A stretch of DNA of 64,000 nt, from contig NZ_QQWG01000002.1 of NCBI RefSeq assembly GCF_003863355.1, forward strand, positions 248,001 through 312,000. The letters run 5' to 3'. A model generated the notes under the pieces. That model had not been told where the DNA came from. It searched no databases and saw only the letters and a program-made list of their open reading frames with translations. Made by a program: the position numbers and the translations under genes. This document shows positions 39,704-49,189 of this stretch, in pieces. The stretch comes from Ancylomarina euxina (GTDB lineage Bacteria; Bacteroidota; Bacteroidia; Bacteroidales; Marinifilaceae). Numbering within the stretch: position 1 is the stretch's first letter; the number at the start of each line of letters is the position of its first letter.

Positions 39704-41272
39704 ATGGTAATGTTACGTGAAAAAATGATCTTTAACTTAAGGGACAATTCTGAAAAATGGGATGTTGTGATAGTTGGAGGAGGAGCTTCAGGTCTAGGTG
39801 CTGCACTTGAGTCAGCAACCAGAGGTTTTAAGACTTTATTGCTTGAACAAAATGATTTTACCAAAGGAACTTCTAGTAGAAGTACGAAGTTAGTTCATGG
39901 TGGAGTTCGTTATTTGGCTCAGGGAAATATTTCTTTGGTTTTAGAAGCTCTTAGAGAAAGAGGGCTGATGAAACAAAATGCGCCACACTTAGTTAAAGAT
40001 CAATCTTTCATTATTCCTAGTTACAAGTGGTGGGTTAAGCCTTATTATACTTTAGGTCTTACTGCTTATGATCTGATGGCAGGACGATTGGGGCTAGGTA
40101 GATCTTTACCCTATTCGCTTAAGAAAACATTAAAATGTATTCCAACGCTTATTAAAGATAAACTTAGAGGTGGCGTTGTTTATCATGATGGTCAATTTGA
40201 TGATGCTCGTTATGGAATTAACCTTTGTCAGACTTTTGTGGAAAATGGTGGTACAGCTATTAATTATATGAAAGTTGTTGGTTTAAATAAAACCAAGGGG
40301 CAAATATCCGGAGTATCAGCTATAGATCAAGAAACCGGAGAACAGTTTGAAATTAATGCAAAGGTTGTCGTAAATGCAACAGGTGTCTTTGTTGATGATA
40401 TTATTAAAATGGATGCTCCTCAGTCAAGAGATATTGTTTGTGTTAGCCAGGGAGTTCATCTTGTTCTTGATAAGGAATTTGTACCTAATGATTATGCTAT
40501 CATGATTCCTAAAACAGATGATGGACGTGTTTTATTTGCAGTGCCTTGGCATAATAAGGTGGTTGTTGGAACAACAGATGTTCAAAAAGAGATAGCGGAA
40601 CTAGAACCTAGAGCCCTTGAAGAAGAGATTGATTTTATTCTCGAAACTGCTGGACGTTTCCTGACAAAGAAACCGCAGCGATCTGATGTGAAATCTGTAT
40701 TTGCTGGACTTAGACCTCTAGCAGCTCCAACTGGAGAAGGTAAAAAAACAAAAGAAATCTCGCGAGGACATAAGATTTATACATCCGATGCTGGTTTAGT
40801 AACAGTAACTGGTGGTAAATGGACGACATACAGACAAATGGGCGAGGAGACAGTTGATGTGGCATCAAAAGTCGCTGCTCTGGAATTAAAGAAATCTGTG
40901 ACTCGTCATTTAGCTTTACATGGCTGGAAAAAGAATGTCGATTTGAATGATCCACTTTATTTTTATGGTTCAGATGCAGAAAAGATTCTAGACTTAGCTC
41001 GTTCTAGTAAAGAATTGGCATCTTGTTTAAGTAAAGATCTTGGAATTATTAAAGCTCAGGTTGTGTGGGCAGTTCGAAACGAAATGGCGCGTACACTTGA
41101 GGATTTTTTATCAAGAAGAACCCGAGCTTTATTATTGGATGCTCGTGAGAGTGCTCGAATTGCACCAGAAGTTGCAACAATAATGGCTATTGAGCTTGAA
41201 CAAGATGAAGTTTGGATTCAAAATCAAATAGAAGAATACATCAGTTTAGCAAACAACTACGTGTTGAATTAA
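39704..41272 (+). CDS. glpD: Glycerol-3-phosphate dehydrogenase, FAD-dependent
   Basis: A 522-residue GlpD/GlpA-type flavoprotein that oxidises glycerol-3-phosphate to dihydroxyacetone phosphate and reduces menaquinone at the inner membrane. The N-terminal FAD motif is VVIVGGGASGLGAALESATRG; family signatures RSTKLVHGGVRYL, VPWHNKVVVGTTD and VTGGKWTTYRQMGEE follow. The C-terminal helical domain is complete. A third-codon ATG is an alternative start. It is 24 bases upstream of glpT. Confidence 0.95.
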   Translation: MVMLREKMIFNLRDNSEKWDVVIVGGGASGLGAALESATRGFKTLLLEQNDFTKGTSSRSTKLVHGGVRYLAQGNISLVLEALRERGLMKQNAPHLVKDQSFIIPSYKWWVKPYYTLGLTAYDLMAGRLGLGRSLPYSLKKTLKCIPTLIKDKLRGGVVYHDGQFDDARYGINLCQTFVENGGTAINYMKVVGLNKTKGQISGVSAIDQETGEQFEINAKVVVNATGVFVDDIIKMDAPQSRDIVCVSQGVHLVLDKEFVPNDYAIMIPKTDDGRVLFAVPWHNKVVVGTTDVQKEIAELEPRALEEEIDFILETAGRFLTKKPQRSDVKSVFAGLRPLAAPTGEGKKTKEISRGHKIYTSDAGLVTVTGGKWTTYRQMGEETVDVASKVAALELKKSVTRHLALHGWKKNVDLNDPLYFYGSDAEKILDLARSSKELASCLSKDLGIIKAQVVWAVRNEMARTLEDFLSRRTRALLLDARESARIAPEVATIMAIELEQDEVWIQNQIEEYISLANNYVLN

Positions 41273-41296
41273 AATACTTACCCAAAATTTATTGAT

Positions 41297-42634
41297 ATGA
41301 TTGGTTTTCTAAAACCGGCAGCACATAAAGAGCTGCTGTCGGATGATAAAATTGACCCGACCTACAAACGATTGCGTTTACAGGTGTTCTTAGGAATTTT
41401 TCTTGGATATGCAGGTTATTACCTTGTAAGAAAGGTATTCTCTTTGGCTATGCCAGATTTAATTGCCTTAGGTTATACAAAGACAGAACTTGGATTTGCT
41501 TTATCGGGTGTTTCGGTAGCTTATGGTTTGAGTAAGTTCATCATGGGTAACGTTTCTGACCGCAGTAATGCACGTCGATTTATAACTTTTGGACTTGTAC
41601 TATCTGCAATTACTATGATTGCAATGGGTTTACTTCCTGTTGCGACATCATCAATTGCAATCATGTTTGTTCTACTATTATTGAATGGGTGGTTTCAGGG
41701 AATGGGGTGGCCTCCTTGTGGTCGTGTCATGGTTCACTGGTTTTCTATTAGAGAGCGTGGTACTAAAATGGCGATATGGAATGTAGCACACAATGTAGGT
41801 GGTGGGATTATTGGACCATTGGCAATTTTAGGTGTTGCTATTTTTGCTGATTGGCACTCTATATTATACTTCCCTGGTTTTGTGGCATTAGGTGTTGCTT
41901 TTATTGCGTGGTTATTAATCCGTGATACCCCTCAATCATGCGGACTTCCAAATATTGAGAAGTATAAAGATGATTACCCAGATAGTTATTCTGAAAAATA
42001 TGAAGTGGAGATGACCGCAAAGGAAATCTTTATGAAATACATTCTTAAAAATAGATTGCTATGGTCTATTGCCTTTGCAAATGCCTTTGTTTATTTGGTG
42101 CGCTACGGTGTGCTCGATTGGGCTCCCCTATATCTTAAAGAAGCTAAAGGATTTTCAATTAATGAATCAGGATGGGCATATTTTGCTTACGAGTGGGCAG
42201 GTATACCAGGTACCATATTATGTGGCTACTTGAGTGATAAGGTTTTTAAAGGAAAACGTGCTCCAGTGAGTATCATTTACATGGTATTGGTTTTTGTTTC
42301 GGTACTCATGTATTGGTTTAGCCAGTCGATATTGATGAATTCGATAGCCCTTGTTTGTATCGGATTCTTAATCTACGGTCCAGTCATGCTAATTGGTGTT
42401 CATGCTTTGGATCTAGTTCCTAAAAAAGCAGCAGGAACCGCCGCAGGTTTGACAGGTCTATTTGGATACTTGGGAGGTGCTTTATTTGCCAATATCGCTA
42501 TGGGGGCAGTTGTTGACACATGGGGATGGAACGGTGGTTTTATTGTTCTCCTTGGAGCTTGTATTGCTGCCATTATCCTTATTGGAATTTCTTGGATCCA
42601 AGAATTAAATGGACATAATGGGCTTCATGACTAA
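41297..42634 (+). CDS. glpT: Glycerol-3-phosphate transporter, MFS/OPA family
   Basis: A 445-residue 12-span antiporter of the organophosphate:phosphate family. The two arginines that bind phosphate in GlpT are found in [13 protein letters not shown] and [27 protein letters not shown] is also a family block. It imports sn-glycerol-3-phosphate in exchange for Pi and lies between glpD and the glycerophosphodiesterase gene, so G3P released in the periplasm is its likely substrate. UhpT-type sugar phosphate specificity is less likely in this context. Confidence 0.93.
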   Translation: MIGFLKPAAHKELLSDDKIDPTYKRLRLQVFLGIFLGYAGYYLVRKVFSLAMPDLIALGYTKTELGFALSGVSVAYGLSKFIMGNVSDRSNARRFITFGLVLSAITMIAMGLLPVATSSIAIMFVLLLLNGWFQGMGWPPCGRVMVHWFSIRERGTKMAIWNVAHNVGGGIIGPLAILGVAIFADWHSILYFPGFVALGVAFIAWLLIRDTPQSCGLPNIEKYKDDYPDSYSEKYEVEMTAKEIFMKYILKNRLLWSIAFANAFVYLVRYGVLDWAPLYLKEAKGFSINESGWAYFAYEWAGIPGTILCGYLSDKVFKGKRAPVSIIYMVLVFVSVLMYWFSQSILMNSIALVCIGFLIYGPVMLIGVHALDLVPKKAAGTAAGLTGLFGYLGGALFANIAMGAVVDTWGWNGGFIVLLGACIAAIILIGISWIQELNGHNGLHD

Positions 42635-42721
42635 TCAGTTTAAATACAAAAATATTGAGTATTGGGACTCAATAACATTTATTAATAAATTAATAATTAC
42701 TAACCATAAATTTTAATACAC

Positions 42722-44050
42722 ATGAAAAACTTTAATGTGAAAAATTTGTTGGCAGGCGCTTTAATCCTGTCTAGCATTGGATTTGCAGGTTGTGAAGATG
42801 ACACTCCTGATTACAATCCTCTAAACCTTTACAAAACATACCCACTGAAAGAACTTAGTGCTGAAGCTAAGCTTGTTCGTGACTATGTGAAGCCTGATGC
42901 TGTGATTGCTCACCGTGGATCGACTTTCTGGGCTCCAGAAGAGACAGAGGCTGCTTTCCGTTGGGCAAGAAATATGGGGGCTGACTATTTGGAAATTGAC
43001 CTTCAAAGAACTAGTGATGGTGTATTATTAGCCTTACACGATGGTAATCTTCAGCGTACTTCTAATATTGAATCTGTTTTTCCTGGACGCGATGATTATC
43101 CAGTAAGTGTATTTTCATTGAAAGATTTAAGACAATTGGATGCAGGTTCATGGTTTAATATTGATAAGCCTGAAAATGCCCGTGCTTCATTTGTAGGGCA
43201 ACAAGTTTTAACATTACAAGATGTTTTGTTGATTGCTGAAGGCATGAAAGTGAAGAGAAATTCGGAAGACAAGCCTTACTATAAAAAAGCTGATGGAACT
43301 GAAACTTTAGTTTTAGAAGATTCTTCAACGGGTGAGTTTGTGTTTGTTGTTGATGATGAAGATAATGGTAACCGCCCTGGTGTTTATGCTGAAACTAAAG
43401 AGCCTTATTTATTCCCTAACATGGAAGCTGATTTAGCTGCATTTTTAACTGATGCAGGTTGGAATATTAATAGTACTAATACTCTTAAAACTATTCCTAC
43501 AACTCCTGGTAAAGTGGATATTGCAAATACTAAAGGTCGTTTTATTCTTCAAACTTTTTCTCGTGAGTCTGTTGTGAAATTAGAGAAAGAATTACCTGGT
43601 GTACCTAAGTGTATGTTGCTTTGGGAAGATGAAAGTGCTGGTTATGTTCGTCCTTCTAACTCTATTGAGTCATTAGCAGAATTCATTAATTTCTCTGTAG
43701 AATATAACTGTCATATCGCAGGTCCTTCTATTGCTGGAAAGCCTAACAAATATCCTGAATTAACGTTACCATGGATGTGTGAAATGTATCACCGTGCTGG
43801 TATGATTGTCCACGCATATTCTTTCGATACTGAAGATCAGTTGAGAAAATATAATGGAGACTATTTCTATGCTGGAGTTTCTCGTTTCGACAATGCTGAC
43901 CGTACAGTTAGTGGAGATTTTGAGTACGATGTGAATCCAAACATGTTTATCGATGGTGGTTTTACTAACTTGACTGACTTGTCAATGAAGTATCAGAACC
44001 GTAGTGTTGATGGTACTGCTCAGGAAGTATTGACTAGCCTAGGTTACTAA
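42722..44050 (+). CDS. glpQ: Glycerophosphodiester phosphodiesterase, lipoprotein
   Basis: A 442-residue GDPD. The N-terminus MKNFNVKNLLAGALILSSIG ends in a lipobox (FAGC), so the protein is lipid-anchored and faces the periplasm or surface. Catalytic motifs are IAHRGSTFWAPEETEAAF, DYLEIDLQRTSDG and LALHDGNLQRTSN. It has an insert of about 100 residues (roughly 190-290), not seen in the shorter GDPD at 1743-2729. It supplies glycerol-3-phosphate to GlpT. Gene order glpD-glpT-glpQ-porin suggests one transcript. Confidence 0.92.
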   Translation: MKNFNVKNLLAGALILSSIGFAGCEDDTPDYNPLNLYKTYPLKELSAEAKLVRDYVKPDAVIAHRGSTFWAPEETEAAFRWARNMGADYLEIDLQRTSDGVLLALHDGNLQRTSNIESVFPGRDDYPVSVFSLKDLRQLDAGSWFNIDKPENARASFVGQQVLTLQDVLLIAEGMKVKRNSEDKPYYKKADGTETLVLEDSSTGEFVFVVDDEDNGNRPGVYAETKEPYLFPNMEADLAAFLTDAGWNINSTNTLKTIPTTPGKVDIANTKGRFILQTFSRESVVKLEKELPGVPKCMLLWEDESAGYVRPSNSIESLAEFINFSVEYNCHIAGPSIAGKPNKYPELTLPWMCEMYHRAGMIVHAYSFDTEDQLRKYNGDYFYAGVSRFDNADRTVSGDFEYDVNPNMFIDGGFTNLTDLSMKYQNRSVDGTAQEVLTSLGY

Positions 44051-44076
44051 TTTATAAATCTATAAACGATAAAGAT

Positions 44077-45429
44077 ATGTTAAGAAAAATATATATCGCT
44101 ACTCTAGCTTTAGGAATGGTAGCAGCAAGTGCAGTAGCACAGGAAAAACAATTGACTGCAGAGTCGAAAAAAGGAGGAATCGTATTAACTTCAGCTGATA
44201 AGGATTATCAAGTAAGCCTTAATGGTAGAATTTATATGGATGGTGTTCATTATTTTGATGATAAGACTGATTTAAGTTCTGACGCATCTATTAAGGACAT
44301 TCGTTTAGGAACGACTGTGAAGTGGGGACAATGGAGTGCTAAAGTAAATATAAGCTTTGGTAATAATGAAGTTAAGATTAAAGATGCATTCTTAAGATAC
44401 AATCAATCTAAGAACAGTGTTTTCACAGTCGGTAACTTCTTTGAGCCATTTGGTATTGAGGCATCTGCTTCGAGCAAAAACCTTCGTTTTATTGGTGGAT
44501 CTAATACAACACAGGCAATGGGTATTGGTCGTAGTATTGGTTTAGGCTATACTTACCATACCGATAAATTTTACGGTTCAACAGGTCTTTTTGCAGGTTC
44601 GGTAGATAACCACAATAAAGGAGACCAAGGTTTCTCAACGACAACTAAATTGGTTTATACTCCAATCGTAAACGATAAAGTCCTTTTCCAATTAGGAGGT
44701 TCATTTACTTATCGTATCCCAGAAGCTAATGGTTTTAACGAATCTTTCAACGATGACGATTATAACCGTGAAGTTTCATTAGCAGCTGGACCAGAGCATA
44801 AATTTTTAAATGCTGATATTAAAGGAGCCAGAACAGATATGCGTTATAATTTCCAATCTATGGTTCTTAGCGGTCCTGTTATGTTGCAAGCAGAGTATAC
44901 TAAAACGAAAGTGACTCGTGACGATGACTACGTATCAAGATTGATGAAAGATAACCCATATTGGACTCATACTGCAGGCGGAGGATATGCATGGCCTACC
45001 AAGCCAGGTGATTATCCAGGATGGTATGGCGAAATGCGTGATATTGAAACAGAAGCTTTCTATGTAACAGCAGGTTTTCTTTTAGGTGATAACTATTCAT
45101 ATAATTCTTCAACGGCTTATATCAATAGACCAAAGGCTGGTTCTTACGAATTCCTTTTACGTTACGATAATACAGATTTGAACGATATTGATGGTACTTA
45201 TTTTAATGGTTCTTATGGCCCAGCTGATTTAAGTGCAGCTCTAGGTGGCGCTGGAAACATGAGTATTCAAGGTGGTAAAGCAGAAACAATTAGTGCTGCT
45301 GTAAACTACTATTTGAATGACAATGTGATGTTCCGTTTAAACTATAGCTATATGGATGTTCAGAATCAAGTTTATCCATTAGATGAAAAAGTTGGAATGA
45401 TTAAAGCTAGAGTACAGGTTAATTTCTAA
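44077..45429 (+). CDS. Outer-membrane porin, OprO/OprP family
   Basis: A 450-residue beta-barrel protein with a signal peptide (MLRKIYIATLALGMVAASAVAQ). Alternating hydrophobic strands, VSLNGRIYMDGVHYF, NVFEPFGIEASASS-type turns, and a C-terminal strand ending in Phe (MIKARVQVNF) fit the phosphate-selective porin family. In this operon it probably lets glycerophosphodiesters or glycerol-3-phosphate cross the outer membrane. A terminator follows, closing the glp operon. Confidence 0.85.
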   Translation: MLRKIYIATLALGMVAASAVAQEKQLTAESKKGGIVLTSADKDYQVSLNGRIYMDGVHYFDDKTDLSSDASIKDIRLGTTVKWGQWSAKVNISFGNNEVKIKDAFLRYNQSKNSVFTVGNFFEPFGIEASASSKNLRFIGGSNTTQAMGIGRSIGLGYTYHTDKFYGSTGLFAGSVDNHNKGDQGFSTTTKLVYTPIVNDKVLFQLGGSFTYRIPEANGFNESFNDDDYNREVSLAAGPEHKFLNADIKGARTDMRYNFQSMVLSGPVMLQAEYTKTKVTRDDDYVSRLMKDNPYWTHTAGGGYAWPTKPGDYPGWYGEMRDIETEAFYVTAGFLLGDNYSYNSSTAYINRPKAGSYEFLLRYDNTDLNDIDGTYFNGSYGPADLSAALGGAGNMSIQGGKAETISAAVNYYLNDNVMFRLNYSYMDVQNQVYPLDEKVGMIKARVQVNF

Positions 45430-45470
45430 TCTGAATCACAAATATTACACTTCGACATGTAATTTTTTTA

Positions 45471-45508
45471 AGAGTGGACCAATTAATTTTGGTTCGCTCT
45501 TTTTTTTT
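45471..45508 (+). terminator. Terminator of the glp operon
   Basis: AGAGTGGACCAA/TTGGTTCGCTCT (two G-U pairs) with a 6-base loop, followed by a run of at least eight T. Confidence 0.85.
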
Positions 45509-45624
45509 CTTACTTCATTGATTTTTATGGTGATTGTGTAAAACTGATCTTGCTTTTTTTATCAGTAAATATGGGTTTAACGTAAATTTAACCTTGAGGA
45601 TACAGATTGAATAAACTGGGGAAT

Positions 45625-45632
45625 TACATTTG
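45625..45632 (+). promoter_or_regulatory. Candidate -7 element of the second porin gene
   Basis: TACATTTG, the same sequence as the tRNA-tuf -7 element, is 60 bases before the porin start. No well-spaced TTTG -33 is visible. Confidence 0.35.
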
Positions 45633-45692
45633 TACAGGAATTAAGCGAGAATAATCAGGATTCCATGTACTACTAAATAAAAAACAACCACA

Positions 45693-46727
45693 ATGAGATT
45701 AAAGAATTTATTTTTGGCTTTGCTTGTGATAGCAGGAAGCTTAAACACAGTTGCTCAGGAAAAAGCAGAATTTAAGCCATCAGGAAAAGTAGATGGAAAA
45801 GTTTTCTTTAACTACCATTACGATATGACTGATGGTACACAGAAGGAAAGTAGTTTTGAAATACAAAGAGCTTATTTTGGATATAAGTATCATATTAGTA
45901 AAGATTTTACAGCTAGTGTTATTTTTGATGTTGGGCATAATGAGGCTGGTAGCGATTATACTGCCTATCTTAAAAAGGCTCAGTTGGATTGGAAAATGTC
46001 TCCAGTTGTAAAACTTTCATTAGGTATGATTGGTCTGGAACAATTCAGCGACCAGGAAAAATTCTGGGGATACCGTTATATCATGAAATCATTTGCTGAC
46101 CAGTATGGTTTTGGTTCCAGTGCGGATTTAGGTGTGAAAGCCAATATTAAAATTACCGATAACTTGTATGCCAATGCTTTTGTTATCAATGGTGAAGGCT
46201 ATAAGAAAATTCAAGATGAAGATGGTAAGCAAAAGTTTGGTGCTGATCTTGTATTCAAAAACAAAGCTTTAATCGCAAAATTCTATGCGGATGCCAATAC
46301 AGCTACTATTGTTGAAGAAGGAGGAAATGAAAAAGATGTTACTGTATCGGCTTTAGCTGCATTTATCGGATATCAATTTTGTGATCACTTCAGAATGGGT
46401 GCAGAATACAACCAATTGATCAACGGGAAAAAGTATTCTTCTGCAGCAGAAGATCATGATCTGGAAGGTTTATCTGTATACTCAACTTATACCGTGAATA
46501 AAAAAGTTGAGATCTTTGGGCGCTACGATTACCTGACTTCAAATAAGTTGGATGGTGAGACTGAAAAGTGGAATCTTTCCAAAAATGGAAGTGCCATCAC
46601 TACAGGTATCCAGTATGCTCCTGCTAAGGGTGTGAAAATGGCTTTCAACTATCAGGGCTTTATGAATAAAGATTCTAGTATCGAAGACAAATCATTGTTG
46701 TTTGTTAATTTCGAATTTAAGTTTTAA
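45693..46727 (+). CDS. Outer-membrane porin-like protein
   Basis: A 344-residue beta-barrel protein with signal peptide (MRLKNLFLALLVIAGSLNTVAQ). Strands such as VDGKVFFNYHYDM and RAYFGYKYHISKDFTASVIFD and a C-terminal Phe (LFVNFEFKF) mark an outer-membrane barrel. It is shorter than the OprP-like porin just upstream and has its own promoter-like site, so it is a separate unit. The substrate is unknown. Confidence 0.75.
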   Translation: MRLKNLFLALLVIAGSLNTVAQEKAEFKPSGKVDGKVFFNYHYDMTDGTQKESSFEIQRAYFGYKYHISKDFTASVIFDVGHNEAGSDYTAYLKKAQLDWKMSPVVKLSLGMIGLEQFSDQEKFWGYRYIMKSFADQYGFGSSADLGVKANIKITDNLYANAFVINGEGYKKIQDEDGKQKFGADLVFKNKALIAKFYADANTATIVEEGGNEKDVTVSALAAFIGYQFCDHFRMGAEYNQLINGKKYSSAAEDHDLEGLSVYSTYTVNKKVEIFGRYDYLTSNKLDGETEKWNLSKNGSAITTGIQYAPAKGVKMAFNYQGFMNKDSSIEDKSLLFVNFEFKF

Positions 46728-46751
46728 TTATTCGAAATTACTCATTTAAAT

Positions 46752-46780
46752 AAGCTGTCCATTTTGGGCAGCTTTTTTAA
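46752..46780 (+). terminator. Terminator between porin and macrodomain genes
   Basis: AAGCTGTCC/GGGCAGCTT (one G-U) with a 5-base loop and a following T-run. It ends the porin unit; the macrodomain gene ends nearby on the opposite strand. Confidence 0.75.
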
Positions 46781-46791
46781 TGGAAAGGATA

Positions 46792-47301
46792 TTATAACCT
46801 ATCGTTTAATCGCTCCTGATAGATTTTATAGTTTGTATCGTCAAAGACACAAAAGGTAATTTCTTTGAGCGAAGTTAATTTGCTCGACCTTTTCAGAACT
46901 GTTTTGATTGCAATTTCTGCCGCTTCTTCTTTAGGATACGCATATACACCAGTACTTATATTAGGAAAAACAAGGCTTTCTAAATCATATTCCTCAGCTA
47001 ATTTGAGACTGTTTTTATAACAAGATTTTAATAATTTAGCTTCTTGACACTGTCCACCTCTCCATATGGGACCAACCGTATGAATCACGTATTTGCATGG
47101 CAAATTGTATGCTTTTGTGATTTTTGCATCTCCTGTAAAGCAGCCCTTTAATGTTTTGCATTCTTCTAATAAGTCTGGGCCAGCAGCTTGATGAATAGCA
47201 CCATCAACACCTCCGCCACCTAGTAAAGTAGAATTTGCAGCATTCACAATAGCATCAACTTTAAGTTGAGTGATGTCTCCTTTGAATAGTCTAATTTTCA
47301 T
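46792..47301 (-). CDS. Macrodomain protein, O-acetyl-ADP-ribose deacetylase type
   Basis: A 169-residue MacroD/YmdB-type protein. ADP-ribose-binding motifs are [45 protein letters not shown] and [13 protein letters not shown]. It is expected to remove ADP-ribose from proteins or deacetylate O-acetyl-ADP-ribose. It stands alone, convergent with the porin and divergent from pfkA. Confidence 0.92.
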   Translation of the reverse strand: MKIRLFKGDITQLKVDAIVNAANSTLLGGGGVDGAIHQAAGPDLLEECKTLKGCFTGDAKITKAYNLPCKYVIHTVGPIWRGGQCQEAKLLKSCYKNSLKLAEEYDLESLVFPNISTGVYAYPKEEAAEIAIKTVLKRSSKLTSLKEITFCVFDDTNYKIYQERLNDRL

Positions 47302-47610
47302 AAGTACGCATTTAGAACAAAAAAAAATATTGAAAAATTAAGGTAAATTAATTCGTGAGCTATTAAAGCTTTTAAACACAGATCTATCTATCAAAATTAT
47401 AAATTAGAAATCAATAAAAAAACACAAACGAAAACGATTGCAAAGTCCTGATAGTGAAAATGTTTCTTTTGTTTTAAGAAAATAGTTCTAAATTAGCATC
47501 AGCTAGCCAAGCCATAAAATTTGAAATAATTGATAGATGATTAGAAATCTGATTTCTTCTGATAGAATTAGATCGGTTTTATTCATCAATCAAAAACTTA
47601 AACTTTGAAT
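47302..47610. other. Intergenic region between macrodomain gene and pfkA
   Basis: About 310 AT-rich bases upstream of pfkA and the macrodomain gene. No coding frame, RNA gene or convincing promoter pair was found. Confidence 0.45.
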
Positions 47611-48705
47611 ATGAAAAGAGTATTAGTTGCAACAGGGGGTGGCGATTGCCCAGGATTAAATGCGGTAATTCGCGCGGTAGTAAAACGTGCAGCACAAGAA
47701 AAAGATTGGGAAGTAATAGGTAGTATTCAGTCGTTCGACGGGATATTAAAAGAGCCTACTGAAATAAAAATATTAGATGATGCTGCTGTAAAAGGCATTC
47801 ATTATCAGGGAGGAACTATCATTGGAACAACAACTAAAGGCGGTCCTTTTGCTTGGCCAGTAAAAAATTCTGATGGAACCTGGGGGTCAGCTGATCGTTC
47901 TGATGAGATGATTCGTAAACTGCAATATTTAGGCGTTGATGCTGTGATTAGTATTGGTGGTGATGGTTCACAGAAGATATCTCAACAGCTTTTCGAAAAA
48001 GGGTTGAACATTATCGGAGTACCTAAAACGATTGATAATGACTTAATGGCAACCGATTTTACTTTCGGTTATCAAACAGCAGTTCAGGTTTGTACTGAGG
48101 CTGTAGATAAGTTAAAAACCACTGCAGCATCTCATAACCGTATCTTTATCTTGGAAGCTATGGGACGTGATGCAGGATGGATTGCTTTATCTGCTGCTAT
48201 TGCAGGTGGTGCTGAAGCTTGTTTAATTCCCGAAATTCCTTACGATATCAACCAAGTGGTGAAAAAGTTGGATAGCCGTTTCTTAAAGGGTAAAGGTTTC
48301 GGAATTATTGTGATTGCCGAAGGGGCTATGCCTATTGGCGGAGAAGCTATGGCTGAAGAAAGTGTTGAAGTGGGTAACCCAAATTTGAAACTAAGTGGAG
48401 CTGCTGATCGTTTGTTATATGAGTTGAAGGAGGCAGGTGTTGAAGCTGATATTCGTACAACCGTATTGGGACATTTACAGCGCGGGGGTATCCCTATGGC
48501 TTATGACCGTGTTCTTGCTACTCAATTTGGAGTGAAAGCTTTTGAAATGGTCTTAGAGAAGAAATTTGGACATATGGTCGCTTCCCGTCATCCAGAAGTT
48601 GTAGCTGTGCCGCTTCTTGATGCCATTGGGAAACAGAATCTTGTTAATCCTGACTCGAATCTGGTAAAAACAGCCAAAGGTGTTGGAATCTGTTTTGGTG
48701 ACTAA
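47611..48705 (+). CDS. pfkA: 6-phosphofructokinase
   Basis: A 364-residue PFK-A-family enzyme phosphorylating fructose 6-phosphate. The opening ATGGGDCPGLNAVIRA and the TIDND active-site block (GVPKTIDNDLMATDFTFGYQT) are clear. The two residues that predict the phosphoryl donor are mixed. The Gly of GGDGS (E. coli Gly104) favours ATP. The Lys before TIDND (E. coli position 124, Gly in ATP-type) is usual in PPi enzymes, but this pair also occurs in ATP-dependent group III PFKs. ATP use is therefore the better guess. The ATG at 47611 is preferred over an in-frame TTG at 47605. Confidence 0.93.
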   Translation: MKRVLVATGGGDCPGLNAVIRAVVKRAAQEKDWEVIGSIQSFDGILKEPTEIKILDDAAVKGIHYQGGTIIGTTTKGGPFAWPVKNSDGTWGSADRSDEMIRKLQYLGVDAVISIGGDGSQKISQQLFEKGLNIIGVPKTIDNDLMATDFTFGYQTAVQVCTEAVDKLKTTAASHNRIFILEAMGRDAGWIALSAAIAGGAEACLIPEIPYDINQVVKKLDSRFLKGKGFGIIVIAEGAMPIGGEAMAEESVEVGNPNLKLSGAADRLLYELKEAGVEADIRTTVLGHLQRGGIPMAYDRVLATQFGVKAFEMVLEKKFGHMVASRHPEVVAVPLLDAIGKQNLVNPDSNLVKTAKGVGICFGD

Positions 48706-48727
48706 TCTGGAGCTAATAGAATATAAG

Positions 48728-48758
48728 AAACCCGAAAGTCAACTGGCTTTCGGGTTTT
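48728..48758 (+). terminator. Terminator between pfkA and the DCC gene
   Basis: AAACCCGAAAG/CTTTCGGGTTT form an 11-bp stem, with T on the right and A on the left, so it may serve both convergent genes. Confidence 0.85.
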
Positions 48759-48763
48759 GTATT

Positions 48764-49171
48764 TTATAAAAATCTATCCACCCATTCTGTTGGAGGCATA
48801 TTACACGATTGTTGTTTGCCAAACCAGGAATATCGGTTTTGTGCTACTATATCATAAAGCCAATCACAGAATCCTTTGGGAAAATGCCTCAAATGATAGA
48901 TAGCTTTCCAAGGGTATGTTAAATGTTTAGATATTTTAAAAGCCGCTTCGCTTTTGATGAAAATCTGATTGTTTTCAATAAAAATAAGACTATTCATCGC
49001 CTTCTCTTCCCAGTTCAAATGCTTAAGTATCTTTTTTGCTTTTACCGATTGTAAAGGTGAAAAACGTAGATTCGCTTTACGATTATAAGTCAAAAGAAAC
49101 CTGACCGATGTATTGCATAAATTACAAATACCATCGAAAAGAACGATTGGATGAGATGAATCGGTTATCAT
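48764..49171 (-). CDS. DCC-family thiol-disulfide oxidoreductase (DUF393)
   Basis: A 135-residue DUF393 protein. The N-terminal PIVLFDGICNLCNTSVRFLL holds the DGxCxxC motif of the family; FSPLQSVKAKKIL and WLYDIVAQNRYSWFGK are also typical. No membrane segment. Its enzymatic role is not established. It starts 18 bases after the permease stop on the same strand, so it may be the last gene of the ars operon. Confidence 0.85.
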   Translation of the reverse strand: MITDSSHPIVLFDGICNLCNTSVRFLLTYNRKANLRFSPLQSVKAKKILKHLNWEEKAMNSLIFIENNQIFIKSEAAFKISKHLTYPWKAIYHLRHFPKGFCDWLYDIVAQNRYSWFGKQQSCNMPPTEWVDRFL

Positions 49172-49189
49172 ATCAAAAATTTATCATTC

